NCBI GenBank assembly: GCA_013365325.1
Contig: JABVXV010000103.1
Coordinates: 124,001-188,000 of the forward strand
Source of the DNA: Dipetalonema caudispina
Taxonomy: Eukaryota; Nematoda; Chromadorea; Rhabditida; Onchocercidae
Length of the DNA stretch: 64,000 bases
Direction: 5' to 3'
The first letter of the stretch is position 1. Each line of letters starts with the position of its first letter. Below are positions 40,001 through 51,300 of this stretch, in pieces. The notes under the pieces were generated by a model that did not search any database, was not told where the DNA came from, and worked only from the letters and a program-made list of their open reading frames with translations. A program made the translations under genes and the position numbers.

Positions 40001-42257
40001 ATATCCTTGGCCACGATCCATTTGTTGCTCACATGCATTACCTCCTGTAAATTTAAGCGAACATTATTGAAACATTGTGAACGGAAGAAACAAAAAAAAA
40101 AACCAAAAATGAATGGAAGAAGTTTAACCAAGATTTGGACAGCAAACGGTTGTTTGTGGCTCAGCTCCAATATGACAATAGTGTCCAACAGGACAAATTG
40201 ATGATTTGGCTGATGAGCATTGTACAGTATTTCCTTGAATCTGATATGGCTCGCCAGCAGCACATGGATTCACTGAAGAAAGCTAATTTTTTAATTCAAA
40301 TAAAGTCAAATTTTTGAAATGGAAGATTATTTATTTCAATACATACTTATTGCCAAGCTTGAAAAAATTAGCAAACCAACCGAAACAAGTCATTTGACAA
40401 TCATTTTGGTTTAGAAAGTTATTTTCGTTGCCCTGTAAGCCTCTATAAATAAATGGTTCACAGTAATCTGAGTTGATATTGAAGTACCATCGCTGTAGAA
40501 AGGCATTCCCGAAACCCGTATTCAACACCTGATGACATCGATCTCCGGATGCTGAAATATAATCTTAGAAAATCCAATGATAAATTACATTCCTGAAAAG
40601 TCACCAAAGTCAAAATAACCAGATCGTACCATTCATTCAACAGTGTCATCAGGCGGATTTTTTTTTTTCCTGGATGAGTTGATATGCTCTAGTATGGCAG
40701 TAAAGTTATTACTGCCATGATGCGGTCAGTTATATCTTCATATTAGTGATAATCATACTTCCATACAAATGACCGATTCAATCACAGACTTACTTAAACT
40801 CATAGCATTTTAATTTCTGACTATAAACAGAAATGGTATTTATAAAATCATATGAGTTTACGTGATCGATTGCAGCAGACAGTGGTTTGTTGTGATTGTC
40901 CAATATGACAGAATTGATTGATACCACAAGCATCGGTACCAAAGCACGGTATCTGAGGTGTGCTACTACCATATGTGCATGGACCCAGCAGTTCTGCAAA
41001 AATACCAATTAATTTGGGAGCTTTATGCAGTGCAAAAAATCTTTTGTTACAAATGTGCAATAGTGCAATAACCTGGCTCATTCTAATTTTGATTTTAATT
41101 GTAATTATAAGCTTTGATGAAGGAGTGCTCTGTGATAAATACAATTTTTAGTGATTCTTAGTATAAAAAAAAGAAAAAAGAAAAAAACAGGAAATTCAAA
41201 ATATATTTAAAGTGCTGTGTCAAAATGTCTCTTTTTTTATCATGCAGATAGGACGATTTGCTTTTAAACCTGAACATTGTCGTTGGCATTCCTGTAAGGA
41301 TTTGAAATTATTTCGATTTCCGTCAATACCATGATAGTCGAATTGTTCACATGTTCTGGTATATTTGTTAAAATAATATCGGTTTTGTAAAGCATTCCCA
41401 TGTCCCCGATCCAAATCTTGCTTGCACGGGTCAACTGCAACTTAGTGATATGCATGCAACTTATAATTTTAGGGAAAATGTTTAGTGCAACGGGTAAAAT
41501 GTAATTTTTGCTTAATTTTATCAAATCAATCATTAGTTTTTGAACTAAAATTGAAACACTTTTTCTTCTTAGTTATAAGAAGTAAATTTGTTCGAAATAT
41601 TTTATAAGTAAGCTTCGAAAAGAAAAAAGGAAAAAAAAAATCATAATGATGATGGTGGAACATTATATTTCAACAAAAACAAACTATAAATTGAGGATAG
41701 ATTTGTGCGACATTTGACAAATTTATGTTACTTTTAGATTTGTGCATTACAGCTATGGTAAGAGTGCATTGTGTGGTTATGATAGCAAATTGAGATTTCA
41801 AAGAGGAAAAAGAAGAGTGAAAAGTTTTAAATATCGAAAGAAACCTTCACATAATTTTTGGCAACTGTGAATTGATGGAAAATTATTTCCATTTGCACAG
41901 CAACCAGACCAGTAAAATAGCTCGCATCGTCGCCTAATTGAATTATAGTACCATCGTGGTATACGATATGGGCCATTACCTATTTGCTGAGGTAAATTAC
42001 ATGCTTGGGCACCTTAAAAAAAAAAATTAATTTATACATAACTATTGCTTTAAACAATTTCTTAACTTGGATAAATTGTGATAAATAGAATTTGTAAAAT
42101 TAATAATTATTTAAAAATAGTATAAAAATTAACCGCGAACTTGGCTTGCAGGATTAAATGAGAATGAAAACTGTTGCGGTATTGCTACACTTCGTTGCCT
42201 TACCATTTTATGACTTATGTTAATATTATCATAAGTGTGAGAGTATTGATTTTGTAC
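30303..42257 (-). CDS. Giant secreted multi-Kunitz/lustrin-repeat protein (5' end unresolved)
   Basis: At least 25 exons, mostly one module each. Kunitz (K) and lustrin-type Cys-rich (L) modules, transcript order: leader exon 42134-42257; K1 41845-42012; K2 41270-41434; L1 40863-40990; K3 40382-40551; L2 40129-40270; K4 39876-40046; L3 39358-39510; K5 38953-39130; L4 38199-38345; K6 37874-38066; L5+K7 37419-37756; L6 37172-37303; K8 36892-37052; L7 36503-36636; K9 36204-36352 plus the start of the L8 exon (35513-35684); K10 35168-35345; L9 34494-34653; K11 33752-33922; L10 33384-33522; K12 33022-33186; L11 32694-32846; linker about 32478-32545; K13 31001-31077 + 30303-30404. K modules follow C..(x)GxGNxxLxRWYY..C..F.Y.G..GNxNNF..C..C; L modules end in CH.G....TTVCCPG. 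Nematode proteins of this architecture are extracellular, some cuticle-associated. The signal peptide exon was not found; it should lie above 42257. Confidence 0.88.
37419..37756 (-). other. Fused lustrin-Kunitz exon (L5+K7)
   Basis: The only exon in the array where a lustrin module (ending QCCPGAET) runs straight into a Kunitz module (NPAACNMPFAVGIKG, RWYYDATTLTC, GRKGNQNNFL) without an intron. K7 also has a longer first loop (GIKGANAPPANRWYY) than its neighbours. Confidence 0.75.
41845..42012 (-). other. Atypical first Kunitz module (K1)
   Basis: CNLPQQIGNG, RWYYNSIRRRC, YWSGCCANGNNF, CQKLC. It lacks Cys14 but keeps Cys38 and has a second cysteine directly after it, so the two adjacent cysteines have no normal partner inside the domain. 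It follows the leader exon 42134-42257 in phase (SQVR|GAQAC). Confidence 0.75.
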
Positions 42258-42534
42258 CTAAAAGAAAATTTAAATTTTAGAAATTTTTTTTCGTCCTTGA
42301 ATGATCAGATTTTATTAAATAATAAGGTAAATAGCGTTGACATAATAATAAAAGTAGTAATTAATTGATGGTAATTAGTACTATTAATCCCAATTAATTA
42401 ATGAAGAGCTTTCAGGTGAAAGCAATCGTAACTTGCCAAGTTTATTTATACCGTTATGCTGATTATGAGGCTAACATTTTTTTGTATGCTTGAATTTGCA
42501 TTGTTGAGAGATAATTTGCAGCACATAACTATCA

Positions 42535-42605
42535 AACGGAAGTGACCAATGATAATTGACAACAGTAACTTTTGCGGTACAGCCATTGCATTCAGTACCT
42601 TCGGT
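42535..42605 (-). pseudogene. Possible decayed lustrin module
   Basis: On the minus strand a short frame reads MQWLYRKSYCCQLS, resembling the RRSYCCPSH end of module L9. An in-frame stop lies just upstream and no first half is visible. Position and orientation fit a lost module at the 5' side of the array, but the match is short. Confidence 0.2.
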
Positions 42606-42619
42606 TTATTGTAAGTTAT

Positions 42620-45600
42620 ATAAAACTAAAAAGGTGAAATTTCCATTTTCTGAAAATAATATGAAGTTTAAACAAATATTTATTTAGGATTATTTGATGA
42701 TTGCAGAACAAAAATAAACTAAGAAAAGATGAGCACTGCAATATGAGTTTTGTATTTTTGATTAACAAATCATTTGACGTCCTCCGGAATAGAATAAGCA
42801 GATTTTAAATAAAGATTTTGAAACTTTCAAAATCAAACATAAATTAGCATCAGTAGAGAAATATATGTACAGAGAAGGTAAGAAAGCATTATGATAATTA
42901 TAAATCCAATAGAATAAATTACTACTTCTCGCTACCATGTTAATCAAATTAAAATTTTAATGAACATTCATATTTCAGATTTATCACATTTTACCGCTTT
43001 CTCTGTATCCTAAAATCTTGGCTTGAAGTGAAAAGAAATATTGCATGATAGTATGACTCACGATTCTTCAATGCAATGTGGATATGATAGTAACTATGGG
43101 ATCTCGGGTATGACATTTTTGAAGGAATGGATTTTCGGAAGTTTTTGACAAGTTCAAAAGACACTGTTGAGATTAAATAATTAAGATCTGACAAATGAAA
43201 GAGCCCAAAATTTGAGCCAGTCATTGAATAAACATAAGGTTCAGCAATTTATTTTATGGAAGTTTGCTATGGACATATCCGATATTTAATTACTTCTTTT
43301 TTGGAATTCATATTCCGGACACATTCATATGATCGAATGGTTTTCGTACTAATAAAAAACAGTAGTGCTCATGATCAAACAAAACCTTCCAATTTTTTTA
43401 ATTCGAAAAAGATAAAACATGAAATTAATTTTGTCAACTGATAGGATATCATTTTGTAATCACTAAAATGATTTTTCAAGACTTTCTATTCTATGATACG
43501 AATAAAGAACAACACTGATATATTGGCATAACTGAAAACCACCGTTTAGTAAATTAATTAATGGTCACATTCTGTGTAAAATGGAGTCCCAAAGGTAGAA
43601 CTTTACGGATTAATATAGGTGAAGCAGATTATTTAAATGAACAAGCATTGAGGTAATTGGGACAGAAATGGAGGTTTGCTGAAGAATGTTGGGAAGAAGC
43701 GAGAATGAGTGCTAAAAAGTTAAAAAGACCGGATTTGGCGCAAATTGTCATATTCAATCTTGTCCAACAGTGCTTGGAAATTTGTTGTCTCAGTGAATTT
43801 CAATTGAGGATACTCATCTTACCCATTACTTCTCCTTTTCCTCTTCATCGAAATCCTCCTTAAAGCATACCTCCTCTCGCAAACATCAAATTCAATAGAA
43901 GAAAAAACTTGTTTTGTTGTATAGTCTGCGCTTTACTACTTGGTGGGAAAAAAAAAACTTGACATCTCTCGACTTTACCATTTCTTACTAATGCAAATAA
44001 AAGTCTCAATGAAGCATTCATCCATCATTCAGAAAATAAATAATGTACTTTAACATTATGCGAAAATATTTTATTCATACTTATTGCGTCTCTTAATGAT
44101 CTCAAACTCTTAAATATGCCACATCAGAAGATTTGACATTCCTTCAAAATGTTCATCAGTTTATTGACTCTATAAATTAGTAATTAGACAACTATCTTGC
44201 TATCAGTTTATCTAGTAATCTCCTTTCAGTGTTCATTTTTAGAGCAAAACAAACGATCAGAACTCAAATATGATGAAAAAGAAATGAAACGAAATTTCAT
44301 CTTGATAGTTCAAATTTTCCAAAAATATGCAAGTTTGTTCTCTAAGTCATTTATTTTTGGCCATTATTAAACCATGAAGAAGAGTTTTTTGTTAGTTTTT
44401 CTTATAAATATATTCGAGAAATTAAATCAGAAACTGATATGTAGAATATGAGACAAGAAAAGGCAAGTAAAAATGAATGCATTCTGATTATGATCATTGT
44501 TACGATTATCAAGCTATTTACTGCAATGTATCGCCTCTCGCTGACATATAGTATCCGATTGCACTAAATATCGATTTCTTGGCTCTCATCCATTGTTTAG
44601 TTTGACCTCGTTGTGCTCAGACTAAAAGTAATCTTTGTGGCTGTTTCTCAGTTTTCCTTGTACTGAATCATATATTCTAATGTGATACATAGTCCAATTT
44701 TAGTTCATGAAAGTGATTAATTACCTAAATTAGGTACGATAAGAATAAAGGTAGTAAAAATAGCAATCGTAACAGTAGCATGACTTGAATTTCATGCAGA
44801 AATAAAAAGTAAAAAAATAAATTTCCATTTGTGAATGAAATGTAAAGTATGAGGGGAGCGCAAAAAGTGAAATTGCTGAATATATGGAAATTCCACTGCT
44901 GTAGAACTGATCGAAATTGCCAATCGAATCTTTTGTAATCAAAAATGATTTAATGCACCTATGCGTGTCTTCACCTAAAGCAATACAAATAGAATTCAAA
45001 GTACTCAAAGTAGTTTTCACTGACTCTTCACAATGGTTAAAATTTGCTTCCTTTTGCTAAATTAAAGGTATGCTTAATTTAGTGAGAATTGAGCCAATTA
45101 ATTTTTGCGAAAATGTAAGAAAATGTTATCTTGTGCAAAACTTTCTATTCAAATCGTTTTTCTTTTTGCTTAAATAAAGTTTTAAATTAAATTACTAGTT
45201 TGCCAATTGTCAGCTTAATGCAATATTTCGGCACCGATTTTAAGTTTTTCTTTTTTTATTTAAAACTAAGAATCGATCGATTGTTAATGAAATTTAATTA
45301 GTTTTAGAATATGTCACGCATTCATTCAGTTCTTAATTGCTATTGAAACAGTATATAAATTGCTTCTGAAAGCTCAAAATGTATTCTATGCTGATACATA
45401 AAATGGAATTAAAGAATATGACTAGAATGGTTAAATTAACAAATGTCAAATTAGTAAATTAATGAGCTCATAATCACTTGACATAAATTTCAACATATTG
45501 CCTTTAAAGAAAAGCTAACACATTAACTTTAATTTGCATCCAAAAAGCTCAGCAAGAATGGATGAATCGAATTTAGTTGTGGATATAAATTCGTGATGTA

Positions 45601-48279
45601 AAAGACTTTTTAGTAAACATGAACGTTGGATGATGTATTTGGACGATCGTATTTCGATCAACTGCTCTTGGGAATTATTGATTTACCAGTAACTCTTGAC
45701 TTTTCAATGAGGAGTCACAAATTTGTTTACTACCCTACAAATTCCACTCCATTTTTTTCCCAGTACAAATATTTCATTCTTACCTTTAAGAAAAGTTTTA
45801 TTTTGATATGTAATAGCATTTTGTCGACAGAAAAATACTTCGAGCACTATTTTTGTTATACTTTATTGTGTTGTAAATTTTAGTGATTAATTGTAATTTC
45901 AATTTAAGCATTTCTTGACTTTTCCCAATGTTTTCTTTCACTTCATCCTTCTTATTTTCTTCTTTGACCTTGACCTTTTCGGAACTTTTATATTTCATTT
46001 TTTTTTTTCTCTGGAAGGTTGTTTAGGCTAGCACATTGTTGCTTCACTTCGGAAAAAATTAAACAAAGTGCTTTGAACAAGATTGGTTTAATATAGTGAA
46101 TATGTATCACTCACTAACCAAATTGTCAATTTTGCAGTTTATAAAAAGACAAGAAAAGAAGTTAAGTCTTCTAGCATAGCATTTAAACTGAAGGAAAATG
46201 ATTGAATGAATGTAGTGATATCACTTTCACTTAATTGCTTATTGTTATGATAATTTTACTCTTTAATGGTTATACTTTACTTACATAAGGTCACAACAAA
46301 TGTTTTACCTTGTTGTCATGGAAGTTCAATATGAAAGATATGGTCTTATTCTGTTTTTTTTTTTTTTTTTTTTTTTTCATTTTTGATTGGGCTATTGCAA
46401 TATCATGTGTTGAAATACTAACAAACGAACAATCGTACATTATATACCAACAGAAGAATAAGTCGTTAGTACAACATATTTTGTTATGATCATTGAGAGT
46501 ACTGATCATTTAACAAATTTTTGTTGAAAAAAATAAAAAAAAAAAAACATTATGTTTTAGAAAGTGTGTAAATAATTGCTGCGATAAGCCTGAAAACTAC
46601 TAACTTTTTATTATTTTGTCTATACTTTTATCATTTCACTAAGGCAGCAAATAACTGTTTTTGTGCTGTCTTGGGATAATTTTTGTGTACGAAAAGCCTT
46701 ATTCGCTAAGCATTTCTCTTTGATTAGAAGGAGCATTTGGCCAGAATCCAATGATATTGCAAACTAATATTGCTCGTTGAATTTCAATGACATTAAAACA
46801 AACCAATAAAAAGAATAGCATTCATATTTACATTAACTGCTTACCTATATTAGCCTTATTTGTTATGCAAAATTGCACCATTTTCAATAATCATTTGTGG
46901 TATGCGAATTTTTACTAAATTTTTGATCAAATATATCGTAGTGTTTTTTTCATATATCTTTTATATTTTTAGCAAAACAAAACAAAATTTTTTTGGCATA
47001 GCGATTTGCCGCTGTTTTTATATTAATTGTTAGTAATAAAGCCATTGGTAGATTAGGAAATTCCAAATTATTTCTGTTGCTATCTTTGAAGTGATTAGCT
47101 AAGTTTTATTCTAATAGTATCAGTTATTTTTCATCACTGAGCCTTCAAAAAGTGATGGAATGAATCTTCATGGTGAGCCAAGTGTTGAGTTGGAAATAGT
47201 GGAACTATGAATGTTCACAGGGCAAGTTTTTCTTTTTCAGATCATTTAATTATAAATCCTAAATGATGATCGATCAGGTCAATAACATAAACTTTCAATA
47301 ATTTTCTAAGGCATTAATGCAATGCCAATATATAGTAATATCTAAAGGATTTTCCTTTCTCAACAATTTCGAAAATAACTTATAAGAATTAAGCAAAACT
47401 ATTTCACTATCTTACATGCTTAATTCATTCCAAAGAAAAAAAGAAAAAACTATCCATTAAAGAAAGGTAATAAAATATTCTGGAATTAGATATATAATTA
47501 GATTTTGAATTTCAAATTTTCACTTAAATTTCCTGACATTTTTCATTCTTGAATTATGAGTCTAAATTTTATATAATAATAATTTCTGAGATTATTTGGA
47601 AAATGTACAAAACCAAAACAAGCAGATATCATTAACAAAATGTGATAAGTTTTGCTTTCAAATAATCAATAAAATTTTCTATGTATCATCACAGCGATGT
47701 TGTAAGAAAGTTAAGCGAGTTGATGAGGAAAGTAGTAGGATATACAGCTAGGCTGTTCATAAAATAAGTGAGTTCAGGCAGATGATGATTACACTGTGAT
47801 GTTGTGATAGCATTATCCACAAACATATGTAGATGAAAAATCTGACAGCTTTTCAAACCACTTCTACCATCTTTGTTTCACTTCATTTGCTTCCTCTTTA
47901 GTATAAAATTGGTAAATTTCGAATTTTGGTTTTTTTTTTTCTTTTTTTTTTAAATAGTAAATCAATGAATTGAGACTGATAGCGAGGATAGTTAATTGAA
48001 TGTCAAATTACTGCTTAATTTGAGAGCTATAAGAGATGGATCGATTTAACTTATTGCAATATTACGTTTAAATCATTTGAGGCTTAAATGTCTAATTTTG
48101 AAAATCGTTTTAGTACCAATGGTTGACTAACGCTATTTTTAAATTATTTACATGCCGTATAGGTTGTATTAAATGCAATTGTGGATTTCATAATGATTTA
48201 TAATCTATGAAGATTAAATGTATGTCAGTGATAATCACAGCAATTCAAATATTGCTGATATTTGTAAATGTTTGTTGTA
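42620..48279. other. Gene-poor 5.7 kb region
   Basis: No recognisable gene on either strand. It may contain the missing 5' exon and promoter of the Kunitz/lustrin gene and the promoter of the acyl-CoA synthetase gene. Contains a long poly(T) run near 46354-46378. Confidence 0.5.
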
Positions 48280-48285
48280 TTTCAG
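48280..48285 (+). promoter_or_regulatory. Candidate trans-splice acceptor of the acyl-CoA synthetase gene
   Basis: TTTCAG preceded by a T-rich tract, 93 bases before the ATG at 48379. Confidence 0.35.
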
Positions 48286-48378
48286 GTAAATTATTGACTT
48301 TGAAAAAAACAGCATTTGTTTGTCAACAACTGTTATTCTCTGAAAACTTCGAATTCATCTTCTGTTTAACATTCAAAA

Positions 48379-51300
48379 ATGCCGATAAAGTCTGAACTTA
48401 CAGATGTTGATGTTCCTTGTGTACCTTTTCATGAAATGATTTTTTCTGAAATGCGACGATATGGCAACGAAGTAGCATTGGTAATCAAACTTTTTACTAT
48501 CATAATTTTCGAAAAAAAAAAAAAAACAGTCTAACATTCATATTTTATAGATAAATAACGATACCGATGAAATGTTTACATTTGAGGATATCCTAATCAA
48601 AACAAAATACATAGCAAATTCATTACTTGCAATGGGAATAGAAAAAGGAGAGGTGAGATGTTTATCTGTCGTATCTGTTAATGTAATCAATTAAAATTTC
48701 GAGAAGAAATCTATTTTCTTTGAATTCAAAAAAAACGATGTTTCCTTTTAAAATGACTAAGATTATAAAAAGGAAATGATTCCTACAAAACTTTACCTGT
48801 TAAAATGATACCTGAATCAATTTACTTTCTTTTAATAATCTAGCCGATAATTCTGTGCGTGCCAAATTGTCCGGATTTCGTTTGGCTATTTTTGGGAATA
48901 TCGCTTGCTGGTGGGATTGTATGTCCATTACATCCAAGTTTTTCAAAAGGTCATTTTACAGTTGACTTTTTTTTCAAAGTTTTATTTTATTTTTCTAAAA
49001 ACGATCAAATAGTTGCTAATGCATAATCAAAGAGATGTTGTGAAAATAATTATAACTTTGAATTTCCTATTTGATATTGCGGTAAATTCTCAAATAAATA
49101 GCGACATTTTAATGTCATTTTATTGCTTATTTCTCTCTTTATGATTTCTTGCTAATAATTTATTACTTATTGTGGAACGATAATAGGCAAGAGAAAATTC
49201 AGCCAAAGAGTCAAAATGAACATAAAGCAGCGGTGAAACTCATAACATCGATAATGGGCTAAGGAAGGGAGAAAAGCCTTTTGTAGTGATCAGTCACCTG
49301 AAATTAATAATAACACGAAAATAATGATCGTGGTTGATAAAAAGGACTTGACGCCATAATATGATCATTCGGCGTTTAAAACAATTGGAAAAGTGACAAA
49401 TCTCGACAAGTGGCTACTTCGAGAACTGACCGACAATCAAAAAAAAACGTTGTTTTGGAGAGAATTTGATAGACTATTCACTTTAGCTTCCTGAATTCCC
49501 GCGAAACCAGAACATCTGGGAGATACGCTCAGCAAATAGATGATGCAACATCCTGAAAACTGAAACTCTTGTAGCCTGTACTAATTGGCAAAAACAGCCT
49601 AATTCTTCTCTGCAACAACTTTTAATTACGTGGTGGACAACTAGTTGAACGAATTAAGCCACTAAATTTTGCTTCATCCTTGATATCCACCTGACTTTTC
49701 GCCAACTATATCTTATTTCTGCAATTATCTCTATAACTTTTTCCCTGAATGACATTTCTGTAATGGCAGGATGCAGAAAGCAAGTTCACTGAATGTCAAA
49801 GCGCAAGTTTTCAGGATACAAGAATAAAACAAACTTATTTGTTGTTTGCAGAATTATCTTGCATATTATTTCCTATTTGATCAGTAACGATGCTGCTAAA
49901 CCTATTAATAATAATTAAAATTCACTGACTGAAACCACAATTAATACTAAAACAAATTTTTCATATTTAAGTTTGCAGACGAAATGCGTTGGCAAATAAT
50001 GGATTCGACATCGAGGTTCGCTTTCGTCGTACCGCATGCACTTGACAACGTATCAGCGGTATTTAACGAGTTGGACATCGATCACAGAGTAGCACATAAA
50101 AACTTTTTCAAAAAATATGGGATAAATTTGATAAGACTTCCATCGAGTGCTTTTGCAAATTTCCAGCACGCTATCTGGATAAATCCTATATAATAGAGAT
50201 GTAAAGTGGAAAAATTTGATTTCAGGTAATTTGCATTGGCAATCGTCAAATGTCGAAAGGATTCCCAATCCTGAACGATTTAGCTGTAACAGCAGCTCGT
50301 TGTTCTTCAACATATCCAGAAATGACACCCGAAGAGGACATCGTCTTCCTACCCTATTCAACAGGAACAAGTGGACCACGGAAGGGAGTAGCCATAACTC
50401 ATCTTGTCCTTAATGCTATGCTTAAAACATTCAATAAGTGAGATAACTTTCATTATTTTCTCTCTGGAAAAATTACTATTTACTCAAAAATGTGACTAAC
50501 ATTTTATAGGATAATACTTAATGGTAGTATTTTAATAAATTAAGAAATCCTTAGTAAATTCCTGGAGGGAAAATGAAATTAGAAAAGAAATGATAAGAGT
50601 AGCTAATGAAACAAATCGAAGACTATTCTGGAAAGAGTTAGGAAAGTTCCTTAATTATAATATCATTCCAAGTCTAACATATCATACTATCTCCAGCTTT
50701 AAACATTCCTATAAAATTTCAATCACTAATCTATTGCTACATATTGATCAAGCAGTGATCTGATGTAAGACTAAACTTCTGATAACAAAGCATAGATTTT
50801 GTTGCCAATTCATGGAAACATATCAATCAGTATTTATACACGCATTTATTATAATTTTATTGATTTCTTACATATTTCTCTATCTCCTTTATACTTTTTC
50901 AAGAAAATGTTGTGAGAGTTGAAAACATATTTCGATCATTACGAAAGATAATTAATAATTGATAATCATATACTGTGTACTTTTTGGTTGTATTTCAGTA
51001 GAGATGCTTATGATTTACCAAGTCGTGGTGAGTTTATTCTCTCCAGTCCTTTATTTCATGATACTTTCGGACGTGATGTCCTCTTTTCATCATTATCAAA
51101 TGGTGCAACAGTGGTAACATTTACAGATAATGTGGAAACATTAGCAAAATGTATTCATATATATAAGGTTTGTTATCATTTTATGCTTGCTTTTTCCTAT
51201 TGGACTCTTTGTTGACTGTCAAAACTTCTTTTTAACTGCTTTAATTATTTCAATAGCACGATTACATGATGAACTTTTAGTGATTAAAGAGCAAATGTCA

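Noticed and set aside
45626..45883. 85-codon + strand open frame
   Set aside because: It has no ATG start, no domain, and a Phe/Tyr/Leu-rich composition typical of chance frames in this DNA.
48207..48395. 62-codon + strand frame with a signal-peptide-like start (MKIKCMSVIITAIQILLIF)
   Set aside because: It spans the acceptor at 48285 and runs into the acyl-CoA synthetase start region in another frame; better explained as 5' untranslated/upstream DNA.
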